Assembly (NCBI RefSeq): GCF_004027225.2
Contig: NC_044278.2
Span: forward strand, 66,187,423 to 66,251,422
Length of the DNA: 64,000 bases
Direction: 5' to 3'
DNA from: Strigops habroptila
Taxonomy: Eukaryota > Chordata > Aves > Psittaciformes > Psittacidae
Position 1 is the stretch's first letter, and every line of letters starts with the position of its first letter. A model generated the notes under the pieces. That model did no database searches and was not told the origin of the DNA. It saw only the letters and a list, made by a program, of their open reading frames with translations. Below are positions 12,501-22,710 of this stretch, piece after piece. Both the position numbers and the translations under genes were made by a program.

Positions 12501-15500
12501 GTGAGTCCCGGGTCTGGGCTGGGCGCTTCGGGGGGCGGCGGTAGGGGTGCGAGGGGAAGAGCGAGGACGGGAGGTGCTTTGTGCCCTGGTATTTTTCCCT
12601 CCGTGCCTTCCTCCTCCGGGCTAGGGCCGCCTGCCATTGGGGTGAAGACGTTTAGGCCCTTGCTGAGGCCTAACCTCTGCCCGTTTTCCCGCCACCCTTC
12701 CCTTCCCTAAAGCCTTGGCTCCTTCAGGGGCGTTGGAAGGCGCCCGCCCGCTGCCTCCCCGCGCCGGCTCCGCTCGCTTCCCATCTGCTCTGCTCGGAAA
12801 CTTCCCTCTGCGGCGGGGGCCTCCGCACCACGGAGGCTTTGTGCTGCGCTGCCACACTGCCCGCCCCTCCCCTCGCTGCGTGGCGAGCTGCTTGTGCGTA
12901 GAGCGGAGGCGTCTGGGGTTGCTCTGCTTAGGGCTTTAAGAAACACCATGCAACGATTACAGTAACACTGAGGATTGGGGCCTAGAGTGCAGGAGAGGGA
13001 TTCTTCATCAGGGACAGTAGTGGTAGGACAAGGGGCAATGGGTTCAAGCTTAAACAGAGGAGATTTAGGTTAGATATAAGGAAGAAGTTCCTTATGGTGT
13101 GAGTGGTGAGGCACTGCTCAAGGAAGTTGTGAATGCTCCATCCTTGGCAGTGTTCAAGGCCAGGTTGGATGGGGCTTTGAGCAACCTGGTCTAGTAGAAG
13201 GTGGCATGGCAGGGGGCTTGGAACTAGATGATCTTAAGGTCCTTTCCAACCTTAACTATTCTATGATTCTTGCCAAATGGGACAGTGAGATCTGGTGACT
13301 TGTTTCATTTGAAACCTTTTCCTTTTTCAGTTTTTGTTGTGGGCGATGTGGTTATTTATAAAGTCTAAATAGAGATAAGTTCTATTTTAATGAACGTTGG
13401 ATGTGCATTAAGATGTTTAACGATATTAAGTTGTGAAAGAGACCTTTATGCAGCAGAGATAACGGTTTTAGCAGTTGCGGTAAAGTGGTGCTTGTTCTTT
13501 GAGTGTTACACTTGCTCATTGGAGCACTGAATGTAGAAGCAGCACGTGTTTGTATGTGTGAAGCCAAGTAGTGCTGTTAATTGTCAAGTGGAGCTTTGAG
13601 TTTTATTGAGTGACATTGTTTCTACTGAAATATTAATTGTGGTTCAGAAGGCTTGATTACCCCGAGTTGTCACTTTCTTTTTGTTTATCGATAATCTCCT
13701 TTCCTAACTTCAGAATTTGCCAGTGATGTCGTCAAAAACTTGCATAGTAACACAAACACGTGAAAATGTTAAAGGCTTGTTGAGTCATTGATCCTAATTC
13801 TGTTGTTTATAATTTTATTCTGTACCTAAATTAATAAAAATATTCCATGCATATCTGCGGTGAAGAATTAGAGTGTGCTTAACAATTTGAGAATGCAGTG
13901 CATGGTTTATCTTAGTATTCTGGAGCTGGTTTAGTTCATATATGTTTTCTATATAAATTAGCTTTGAAATTAAAAAAAAAACCTGCCCCGTGAAGTCTGT
14001 ATAGGAGGAATATGACATTTGAGTTATATTGGCAACAGGATAGTAAACTTTTGAAGGAGAAATAATATTGGAAGAGATTGAGTATAGAATTTTGATGCTT
14101 CTAGAATACAATTTATATTCCAAAAAGAAAAAGGGGTAAAATTTAGTAGAATAGAGAATTTTGGTATTTGAGTAAGTCATCTGTAAATTGTGTTACATAT
14201 GTTAGTATATACTCATGTAGGAAGTACTTCCTTGCTGACTAAATTAACTAGTGGACAGTTCATATATTGAAAGTCATTTTTTTTCGTCTCGTGTCTGTTC
14301 AAACCTTAGTACGCAGCCTTCTTCTTTTTCTTGTAGTACTAGTTTTTCCATAAAGGCCTTGCAAAGGTGATATTTTTTCCCTCAGAAATCTGATGAAATG
14401 TAAGCAGTTTCTTTTCTGCAGATTTCATAAAATTAGTCTTTAAGAAGTAAATGGAGCATACTGAAAATACTTTAATGACTTATCTGTTGCTGTGGCGTCA
14501 TGGCTCAGTAGGTCAGGATGATAAACTTACACCTGAATACAAAATACTGTAAGTTCATGCAGTTAAAATAAAATCATTAATAGTTGGTATAAACAACAGA
14601 ATAAATCAGTTTGATTTGATTTGATTTTTTTTACAAAGTTAAAGCCAATATATATTATTATGTATTTATAATGTTGTTGCAGCCTATGAATGTGAAAAGA
14701 GACATTTGGTTTAATTAAATTTGAATGGAATTAGTTGGGCTGAGAAGAAAGAAACGTGTGCAGGCACAGCACTTAATAGTACATCCATCATCAATTGCTG
14801 AGGATATTTGAAAACTTAATTCAGACATGAGTGTCCAGGGTATTTTTGTAACTATGTGGTATCTTTATTCAGTTAGCTAACTTATTCTAGACTTCCCCCG
14901 TGTTAAAGCTAAAATAGTTGAATAAAATACGTGAACATGAGCTTTCAGGGCGGGGGGGGAAGTTTCTGTGGAACAGCCTCTTGTATATGCTAAGCTGTGC
15001 CAGTACAGGATGGTGAGAGTACTTGCTGCTGAATAAATACTGATGGAGGGTTAAAAAAAACCCTTTAAAATAAAAGGATGCTTAGTATATAAAAGATGTT
15101 TAAAAATTTGACCAAAAAGGATTGTAGGTAGTGGCTGGGCAGAGACATGCTAATGGAATGGGATTGATGGTATTTTTCTGGATAGTGGTGGTAAAGACCA
15201 CGAAATACTGTGTTGCTTAAAGAAAAGTAAATGCTAGGCTAATGTGCCACCAGATAATTTTGCTATCTCTTGAGGAACATAAGAATAAAATTTGTCTTCT
15301 GGGGCTGAATGTCTAAGTTGAGAGTTCCAAAACTTTTTAATGAAAGATAGATAACTATCCGTTTGTTTCAGTACACTTTTGGGAAAAGAAAAAAAAAAAA
15401 TATGAAAAAAAACCCCACCAACAAACCAACAACCCAAACAAAAAAAAACTCAAACCAACAAACAAACCGTGAACAGGGAAACTTAGGAGTCTTTCACCTC

Positions 15501-18500
15501 TGTATTTCACGTATTTATCTAGATCAGTATTCCATACTTCATTATCTCCTGTTGCATATTTGCAAATTGTACACTAGAAAATCTAAAAGTTAATAAATCC
15601 TGTAACTTTTTTTTTTTTCCTAAATGAGTTGATTTTGTGTGTCTCGATATAACTAAGAAAATGCAAACAGGGTAATGACAAGGATATTGACAGGAAAATG
15701 ACAGGATATGAGGATATTACAACAGCAGTTGTTATTCTAAATCATGGATTTCTGGTGCTGACAGGCCAGAAGATAAGTTTATAAGATTGTTCCATGCTTA
15801 ACGTAATACTTAAAATGGAAGTTCATTTTCAAGGTTATAGAGAACAACCTTTTCCCCAAAGCCCATAATAATTCCAAATAAGTAGTACGATATGACACAT
15901 AGCTATACAGTACTCACTTTTGTTCATCTATAGATATCTAATTGCCATATGGTACTGGCGATTACTACCTGGAAGTTTTTTGGGGTTTTTTTCTGCCTTT
16001 GGTAATAAACCTGGCAAATTGACCTAATCTTTTTGTATTCTTTTTCATGAAAACTCGTAACAATGATCAGGCTAAGCGATAATTCTACTGCAAATAAAAG
16101 ATAAAGACAAGAAGACATTTGAAAATACTATCAAAATTCAGGACATGGAAAACTATAAAGATTGCAAGGATTTATTTAGCACTTGCTATATTTTATTTTG
16201 GATAGTTATGGTAGAAACCATTATTGTGATTTATTGTGGTGCTGCAATGAAGAAGTTAAGGAGAGCAGAGGTATTTGAAATTTGATAAGGTAAATGGTAA
16301 CTAGTTTACAGATACAACACCTGAAATTCTTGTTAAAATATTCAGGTTACAAATTCTATTGCTTCTGTCTTCTATTTTAGATACTAGGGATTAGTTTGGT
16401 GCTTCTGACAAGTTGTTGCTTTAAGACAAGTTTTACAAGATGTTGTCTTAAAATTGAGACCATTTAAATTCCTGAAGAGTAAAGGATGGCCAAAGTTGGG
16501 TGGGGTCTTTTATATTTATTTTCCCCTAAAAATTATCAAGAAGTCAAGCTGTCTTCTTAAGCTTAGTCTCCTAAAGAAATTAAGAGATATTAAATATTTT
16601 ATGGTCTGAATGGGTTCCCTGTGATAGAAACACTGATTGCCTGAATATTCACTATCCTTAAATGTATGGCAAAACATTCTTTCTGCATAATCTGTGTGTA
16701 TAAGGTATAAAACTGTTTTAAAGTGGTTCAGGATCGTGGCTGATACTGTGTATTTGAAAGAGTTTGTTTCAGTGCAGCCATTCTTTATTCATTAAAAAGG
16801 TAATCCTCATGTTTGCATTTTGTAGTCGTCAACAAGAAATTGAAGAGAAACTCATAGAAGAAGAAACTGCTCGAAGAGTGGAAGAGCTTGTGGCTAAACG
16901 CGTAGAAGAAGAGTTGGAGAAAAGGAAGGATGAGATTGAGCGAGAGGTTCTCCGCAGGGTGGAGGAGGCTAAGCGCATCATGGAAAAACAGTTGCTCGAA
17001 GAACTCGAGCGACAGCGACAAGCTGAACTTGCAGCACAAAAAGCCAGAGAGGTAACGCTCGGTCGTTTGGAAAGTAGAGACAGTCCATGGCAAAACTTTC
17101 AGTGTTGGTTTGTGCCTCCTGTTCGGTTCAGAAAGAGATGGAATACAGCAAATCTAATTCCCTTCTCGTATAAACTTGCATTGCTGCGAAACTTAATTTC
17201 TAGCCTATTCAGGGGAGCTCACTGATATTAAACAGTTATTCTCCTAAAACCTGAACAAGGATACTGATTTTTAATGGAACTGACCTACATATTTCAGAAT
17301 TGTTTGAAACTTTTGCCATGGCTGCAGGATTTATCAGCGGTCCTTTCATTTTTGGGGAAGGGTATTGCAAATCTGTAATTATGTATCCTTAATTTGTTTC
17401 ATTTTGTTTACCTAGACTGTAAGAGGCTTTTGCCTTCAGTCAGGCAAAAATCAGGGTCCAACAGTGAGCTGCAGTACCTGTCTTTAACAAATAGGTTTCT
17501 TATTCTTCATTTAAAATGAACGTTTTCCTTGAGCAAACACTGGACTAATTCTGGGACTTCGAGCATAAGCCCATCCATGTCTTCACGAAGGATCTATGTC
17601 CAAATCATTATATCCAGTTTTAATAACTACTAACAACTCCTTTTTTTTTCCCTAGAAGTTTTAAAAGAGCAGGTTGCCCTTGTCTGAAGTCAAGCTGAAC
17701 ATATGACTTGGGTTTTTTGGTTTTTAATCAGCAGCTGGAGCAGAAGCTGAAAATGTCTTTCTGTGAGACAGTAATTTGCTACTAAAGGCTTTGATGCCTG
17801 CCTGCACCAATCATTCCAGGATCCAGAAATTTCAAGGCAAATTTTAAAATTTTAAAGGAAATTTGTGCTAAATAGTTATAAGTCTCAAATGCCTTTTTCA
17901 TTCTACCTCCTACACAGTTTATCTTAAATTAATAGTTTGATTGGCTTACAAAAGGAAAGACAGTAGCGATGAAGCTTTCACCTTTGTATGACATGTGACT
18001 TGTCTGTCACATAATATCTTTCATTTGGGGGTAAAAAAAACAAAACAAAACAAAAAACCACTGAGATATAGCAAATATCAGGAATATTAAATTACACTTG
18101 TTCTGCAAATTAAAACCTTACTATCAAAGATTTTAAGTTAAATTTAGATGTCTATAGTCAGCAATTGCTTCGTGTATAGAGGTTTTCATTTGATCAGATG
18201 GATGACTTTTTTTTTTTTTTAAGTATTTTTGCTATTGTCGATGTGATGTGAAGAAGTCCCATCGGTTCTTTGTAATGCAGAATAACCCTCCATGCCTGGA
18301 GTGAAGTGTGCTAGCTAGTAGCTGGTTACTAGTCATAGTAAGAAGTTTTCATATGCTTGCTTTGTTCGTATTAACTTTTTTTTCTTACACAGACACAAAC
18401 CTCTGGCTAACTTTAAATCTTCCAAATATTAAAATAATTCGGATATATATTACGTGAACTGAAACACCTCAAAAACTTTCATGCAGTCTTCATATTTGAG

Positions 18501-20903
18501 TTGTATAACAGAGTTCCATAAAACTCACCAAGAAAACAACAATTACAAGGCTTTATTTCCTGATCTTGCCTTCCCTGGACTCCTGAATTCCAAGTTCAGA
18601 CTGCAAATGACAGTTTCAGCTGTCTTCAAATTGTCAAAATATTGAATGTTAAGTCCATTCTCCCCATGAAAGAAGCCCATAGCTCCATGAAGTATGGATT
18701 ACCATTTGTATTTTTCACTAACAGTAAATGTATTTTTCTTATTAATTGTTTGCCTTAGGAATGATTTACATATTTTTGTTCCTTCTTATCATAAACATCT
18801 GCATTCCTCAGCTCAGCCTTCCCTGTATGTTGTTTCTTTATAAATGGTTGAGCTGCTGATGCAGGTATTGCCAAGCTAACAGTACAAATCATTTTAAAGA
18901 GGAAGCTGGCGCGTATGGCAGCCGAGGAGCACACTCTGCAGGACACTGGACAAGACAGTAAATATTCAACTTTTAATGCTGATTAAAGGAGTATAGGTAA
19001 AGAATACGTAGGTATACTTAATTGGTGAGACAAACTATTCACTTTATTTATATTTTCTATATTACTTTTTAATTTGGTAAATACTATCCAGTTTTTGTAG
19101 TTGTCCTTGTTGATTTGTGTGATATTAAAATTCTAGTAATAAATTGTCAGGATTCTATGATTAGGGAGGGTTTAGTTGGTTGCTGTTTGGACTGGGCGGG
19201 ATTATATAAATTGAGTGCTAGAAACCAGTATTAGTGGCTGCACAGTTTACCGTTGTGAAACAAAATAGGTGGCTGTAAAGCTGCCACTTTAAGTCAGTTC
19301 ACAAAAGAATTCTAAGAAAGATTAGTGAATGTGCAGAAATGAGTATTTTACTTTACTAACATCTTGCCCTGTCCTCCCCTTTAGGAAGAAGAGCGTGCAA
19401 AGCGTGAGGAACTAGAGCGAATACTAGAAGAGAATAATCGAAAAATTGCAGAAGCACAAGCTAAACTGGTATGTGGAGATGTAGTTAACTGTTCTGTAGG
19501 GGAATACAGGTCCCTCTGCCTGATTTGCAACACAATTAAAACAAACAAATCGACCCTTTCTAGAGTTTCACTTGTCTGTTACTGGTTATGTCAGTAGTAT
19601 TGCTCTTCTCTTGAGCATATGAGACCAGATCCTTAGCAGTAACACTGGTCTGAAAAAGTAGTTCAGGTGCAGTTAGGAATTCAGAGGAAGATAGCTGCCT
19701 TCAGAATTTAAAAAATACTTTTTTTTTTTTTTTTTAACTATATCTCACAGGAAAGGTTGAAGTAAGTTTGCAAATTACATTCAGCTTCTAGAACAGAAGT
19801 GACTACTTATGTTTTGTTGAGCAGGACAAGTACAAACTGGATTTTTGACTAGTATAACATTGATGTAGAAGTGCTGAAAGGGACTTTCAGCATAAGCTTA
19901 AGATGTCTTAAGTTGTTAAAGTCTAGCTTATATTGGTCTCCAAGACTATTTAAGCAGGTGCCTGCCTCGTGAGAACATTTAGTATGATTTAGCTGATTCT
20001 AATCAATTAATGATAACCCCAAATTAAGCTGCTTATAAATCCTGATTGAACTCGTACTGGTTTCAATTACCCAAGTAATTACACCATTTTCAGATAAAGA
20101 CGATGCTTCTTAAAATTGCTTGAACTATGTCTGCTTTACACCTCTTTCTGTTTTACCCTTTTCCCAACCTCATATGGTGGAAATGGGACAATTAGAAAAT
20201 TGAAAGTATAAACTGACAAAATGAACAAAATAAGCACCTTTAGAAGACCACTGGAAGAGCTGTAAGAACCGTAAGTCAGTGTAAGGATTGACTTGTTAGA
20301 AATCAGGTAAAGATGGTTTTGAATTTGGAGGGGGGGGGTTACATGTATTTTTGAGTGGGGAGACCTGTGAAGGTCTGTTACATCATTATATTGTGCCTTC
20401 ATCTGACACATGACAGGTGTCAGGGGAATTTCTCTATACCTACATGGACTTCCTTAATTAAAATGTAATGTGTTGTTATCAAAGCAATGCTGGAAAACAT
20501 TGCCTGTAAGCACTCAAGATTTCAATACATTAGCTATAGAAAATTTTCAGTGTTTGTTCTACATTCAAATAACAGTTTACAAATAGTTTCACTGAAACCA
20601 ACTAGGGCCGTCTAGCTCAGGTAGAACTGCTTACATACCTATGCAGGATTGGACCTGTTTGGAAGTTAATACAGACTTGTAAATTGCTTTTATGACTACA
20701 AAATATGCTGGCCTAAATTCTACCTTTTTCATATATAGGCTGAAGAACAATTGAAAATTGTTGAAGAACAAAGAAAGATTCATGAGGAGAGGATGAAACT
20801 AGAACAAGAGAGACAACGTCAGCAAAAGGAAGAGCAAAAAATTATCCTGGGCAAAGGAAAGTCTAGGCCAAAACTGTCCTTCTCGCTAAAAAGCCAGGAT
20901 TAA
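12145..20903 (+). CDS. ARGLU1: ARGLU1, arginine and glutamate rich protein 1 (four coding exons)
   Basis: Joined coding exons 12145-12500, 16826-17051, 19385-19468 and 20739-20903 give 276 residues, close to the roughly 273 of mammalian ARGLU1. All junctions are GT-AG and in phase. Residues 1 to about 90 are an SR/RE-rich, basic, disordered half of the kind that binds RNA and splicing factors. It is followed by a conserved [13 protein letters not shown] linker and then a highly charged Glu/Arg/Lys helix from about residue 105 to 260, predicted as continuous coiled coil. The C-terminus is [17 protein letters not shown]. From the family, ARGLU1 is a nuclear protein that couples transcription (Mediator and nuclear-receptor co-activation) to alternative splicing. 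The start ATG (gccgggATGG) begins the family N-terminus [11 protein letters not shown]. The same gene order with EFNB2 downstream is seen in other amniotes. Confidence 0.97.
12985..13270 (+). mobile_element. CR1 LINE 3' end in ARGLU1 intron 1, sense
   Basis: A typical bird CR1 3' portion. It contains gggattcttcatcaggga, ggacaaggggcaatgggttc, the ttaggttagatataaggaag block, gtgttcaaggccaggttgg, the tagatgatcttaaggtcctt block, and the terminal octamer repeat ending attctatgattct at about 13257-13270. A short internal deletion removes part of the segment normally between the gaggcactg and gcccaag motifs. It is 5'-truncated, inserted in sense orientation, and inactive. Confidence 0.93.
15385..15468. 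repeat. A-rich (AAAC/AACC)n tract in ARGLU1 intron 1
   Basis: About 84 nt almost devoid of G and T and built from aaac, aacc and poly-A. It is a simple-repeat or low-complexity tract. The origin is unclear; it could be a decayed poly-A tail, but no retrocopy body is visible upstream. Confidence 0.8.
16826..17051 (+). CDS. ARGLU1: ARGLU1 coding exon 2 (Glu/Arg helix)
   Basis: 226 nt encode the end of codon 119 and residues 120-194, starting [20 protein letters not shown] and ending [13 protein letters not shown]. Hydrophobic positions are spaced as in a long charged helix ([36 protein letters not shown]). The acceptor is TTTTGTAG at 16818-16825. The donor at 17052 is GTAACG, weak because +5 is C instead of G. 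If the downstream intron is retained, the frame stays open for 57 more codons to TGA at 17223-17225. Confidence 0.97.
17052..17225 (+). other. ARGLU1: Alternative C-terminal tail if intron 2 is retained
   Basis: Read-through from exon 2 without splicing keeps the frame for 57 codons, starting [19 protein letters not shown] and ending LFRGAH, then TGA at 17223-17225. The product would be about 251 residues with the rest of the charged helix lost. Its composition (Trp, Phe, Pro, Cys) is unlike ARGLU1. The stop lies more than 2 kb upstream of the next exon, so a cytoplasmic copy should be an NMD target, or the RNA may be detained in the nucleus. Confidence 0.5.
18033..18060. repeat. A-rich (AAAAC)n tract in ARGLU1 intron 2
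   Basis: Short tract of aaaac units following a poly-A stretch. Low-complexity, with no gene content. Confidence 0.8.
18900..18957 (+). other. ARGLU1: Candidate poison cassette exon in ARGLU1 intron 2
   Basis: A 58-nt open, GC-richer island in an AT-rich intron, bounded by AG (18898-18899) and a GTAAAT donor (18958). A pyrimidine-rich stretch lies about 50-80 nt upstream. Joined in phase after exon 2 it reads [19 protein letters not shown]. Because 58 is not a multiple of three, it shifts exon 3 into a frame that ends at TAG within about 11 codons. An alternative acceptor at GCAG (18861-18864) gives a 93-nt exon that reaches TAA by its fifth codon. Either form truncates the protein and should trigger NMD. 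This is inferred from splice-site patterns only. Confidence 0.5.
19385..19468 (+). CDS. ARGLU1: ARGLU1 coding exon 3
   Basis: 84 nt, exactly 28 codons in phase 0 on both sides, encoding residues 195-222 ([20 protein letters not shown], then IAEAQAKL). It follows acceptor CCCCTTTAG and precedes donor GTATGT (19469). The sequence matches the family at every position I can recall and continues the charged helix. Because its length is a multiple of three, skipping it would keep the frame. Confidence 0.97.
19469..20738 (+). other. ARGLU1: ARGLU1 intron 3
   Basis: 1,270 nt from GTATGT to an acceptor ending ATATATAG, which is preceded by a short ctacctttttc tract. AT-rich, with one T run near 19720 and a G9-type run near 20330. 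No further gene or repeat family is recognisable. Confidence 0.9.
20739..20903 (+). CDS. ARGLU1: ARGLU1 coding exon 4 (C-terminus and stop)
   Basis: Encodes residues 223-276 and TAA (20901-20903). It starts [20 protein letters not shown], runs through a Gln/Glu/Arg-rich segment ([14 protein letters not shown]) and ends [20 protein letters not shown], the conserved ARGLU1 C-terminus. Phase 0 with exon 3. The 3'UTR follows directly in the same exon. Confidence 0.97.
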   Translation, partial: AEEQLKIVEEQRKIHEERMKLEQERQRQQKEEQKIILGKGKSRPKLSFSLKSQD

Positions 20904-21622
20904 ATTGCAACTCTGAACTCTTTAAAGAAAGAAACAAACAAAAAACCAACAAACCACCACCAACAAAAAAGGAAAATGGAAAAAAAAAAAACAACCAACC
21001 CAACAACTTTGTATGGTAGCTTCATGTTGAAGTGTTTTGGGTTTTTTTCCCCCCTTTTTCCCCTCCCCTGTCCTTTTTTTTTTTTTTTTTTTGGGTTTTT
21101 TTTTTTTTTTTGGAAGTCTGGAAAGTTAGCTTGTTCTAATAGGGGCTGTGCTCTGCAATTCTTAATTTTTTTAAAACTTCCATTAAGTTAAACCCTTACC
21201 AGATCATTGTTGGCTTTTAGAGGGCAATCTGTTCTCACTGGTTTTGTAACTGTATTAGTGGCCTGAAGCAAATCAGGTCACTTTGAATTGTGGATGATCT
21301 GGTAAGGTTTTACTGACCTACTCATCAGAGTTTGACTCTGATAATTGACAGGACTTTATACCGGATATTGCTGACTTTTAATTTTATTTTTTTTAGTCAG
21401 TAAATACATGAATAAATTGCCATAGTATTACTGGACCTCTGTGGTTTATTGTTAAATCAGTGTCCTATGATACTGTCCCATTGTTGCGCTTGATGTTCCT
21501 GATACAGGTAAGGAAATAGTTTGTCATTTCTGCTATGAATACATAGAGGGAGTTCAGTATTGTCTCTGTTAGATTTGTTTTTATTACATTGACAGCATTC
21601 AACCAGCTTTCCCCATTGTGTA

Positions 21623-21645
21623 AATAAACCAATTTGCTGAATAAA
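21623..21645 (+). promoter_or_regulatory. ARGLU1: Tandem polyadenylation signals, ARGLU1
   Basis: Two canonical AATAAA hexamers 17 nt apart (21623-21628 and 21640-21645), about 720 nt after the stop codon. T-rich sequence downstream (from about 21676) could serve as the U-rich element. This is the best-supported 3' end of ARGLU1 in the window. Confidence 0.75.
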
Positions 21646-22683
21646 GTGAAAGTCTTAAATTCATATGTTTAAGTAAATTTTTTTAGTACCCATCTATAAA
21701 CGGTTATGAGTGACAATTCACATTATTAAATTCAAGATTATAGTAGTATTTTTTTAAATTTTGCTTTAAACTACTGTGGCTTCTCCTACTTACAATGCAA
21801 AATTACACACAGTAACAAATCCCTGCAGTTGTGAATGTTTTTGATGGCTGCTGCTATTTTCATGAATGTTGGTTTTTATTCTGACAGAGACTTATTTCAG
21901 CCATAGTATCATGTTTAAACAGCTGTTTGGCTTACTGCACCCAGACCAGTACTTTGGTATCTAATCCCCTTCGGTTCACCTCATAATATAGTATATTGTA
22001 TAAGTGAAGGTCATGACCGTATAATGAATCTGATGGATCCTAAAGGATTTAAAAATTGAAGTTTTTTTCCCAAAGGACTGGACCGGCAAGCATACTTGGA
22101 GTGAAAAACAGAAAGTGAGATTCTGTCTAAATATATTGTTTTAGCCAGAAAGCAACTGGTATTTGTATACAGATCTTGAATGTTATCCATTTATATATGC
22201 AGGTTTTATTTTGAAAAATTAAACTACAGATTTAAAACTATATATAAAATTCCCCTTTTTGTATATAATTCTTCTACCAAAACCTGGATTACTATAGCTT
22301 GTCCAGTTCTAACACTTTCTTCCTGTTGGTGTGCGACATCGGTAGTAACCATAAAATGAAAGTTACCAGTAGTTGCCTGAGCATTTGAATGTCACTGGAC
22401 AAAGATGGAAATAATTCCTGATATTCCCAAAGGATTGTTTCTGTAGGTTTGGCAAATTAAATGTGTGGGAGCAAGTTGAGTGTGCCACTGAAAGCAGTAT
22501 TCAACTTGCTTTTTATGAAACCTGAGTTTGGGGCAGACTGACATGCATCGCTTTGTCCAGTATGTTAAGAAAAATGTGAAGACAGTAAAATACCTACACT
22601 ATTACTGTACTTAAATTTGTCTATATATTGTTACAGAAGAAGGTTGAAGGTTGCTTAATGCGTAAAAACAAAAGCTGAAGCCA

Positions 22684-22689
22684 AATAAA
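22684..22689 (+). promoter_or_regulatory. ARGLU1: Possible distal polyadenylation signal
   Basis: AATAAA followed about 25 nt later by a TG-rich segment (catgtacatgacctgttgg). It could end a longer ARGLU1 3'UTR. A lone hexamer in AT-rich DNA is weak evidence. Confidence 0.4.
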
Positions 22690-22710
22690 TCATGTACATG
22701 ACCTGTTGGC

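Larger units (their letters stand above)
11463..12930. promoter_or_regulatory. ARGLU1: CpG island spanning the ARGLU1 promoter and first exon
   Basis: The sequence changes sharply from AT-rich to GC-rich with frequent CpG at about 11463 and returns to AT-rich by about 12930. The island covers the promoter, 5'UTR, coding exon 1 and the start of intron 1, the usual arrangement for a housekeeping vertebrate gene. No TATA box is obvious. A dispersed start site around 11880-11950 is inferred from the CCAAT box and YY1 motif. The many open frames on both strands here are composition artefacts of high GC. Confidence 0.9.
12501..16825 (+). other. ARGLU1: ARGLU1 intron 1
   Basis: 4,325 nt from donor GTGAGT to acceptor TTTTGTAG. 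The first 430 nt continue the CpG island. A CR1 copy occupies about 12985-13270. The rest is AT-rich with A-rich tracts (about 15385-15468) and no exon-like segment. I see no snoRNA or other RNA gene. Confidence 0.9.
17052..19384 (+). other. ARGLU1: ARGLU1 intron 2, likely regulated or retained
   Basis: 2,333 nt from the weak donor GTAACG to acceptor CCCCTTTAG. In vertebrates an ARGLU1 intron carries an ultraconserved element used for intron retention and poison-exon splicing that lowers ARGLU1 output. The position after the second coding exon, the weak donor, the in-frame retained tail and the cassette-exon candidate near 18.9 kb fit that picture here. No transposon is recognisable inside this intron, unlike intron 1. 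Conservation itself cannot be seen from one sequence. Confidence 0.75.
20904..22710 (+). other. ARGLU1: ARGLU1 3'UTR (end uncertain)
   Basis: The UTR begins with an A/C-rich, G-poor tract (20924-21006), followed within 70 nt by T-rich tracts (T19 at 21074-21092 and T16 at 21096-21111). Two AATAAA signals at 21623-21628 and 21640-21645 probably end the main transcript near 21.66 kb. A further AATAAA at 22684-22689 could give a longer form ending near 22.71 kb. The sequence between the two sites is AT-rich with no open frame of note. Confidence 0.6.

Noticed and set aside
14490-14540. tRNA A-box-like tggctcagtagg in ARGLU1 intron 1
   Set aside because: No B box follows within a plausible distance and no cloverleaf can be drawn.
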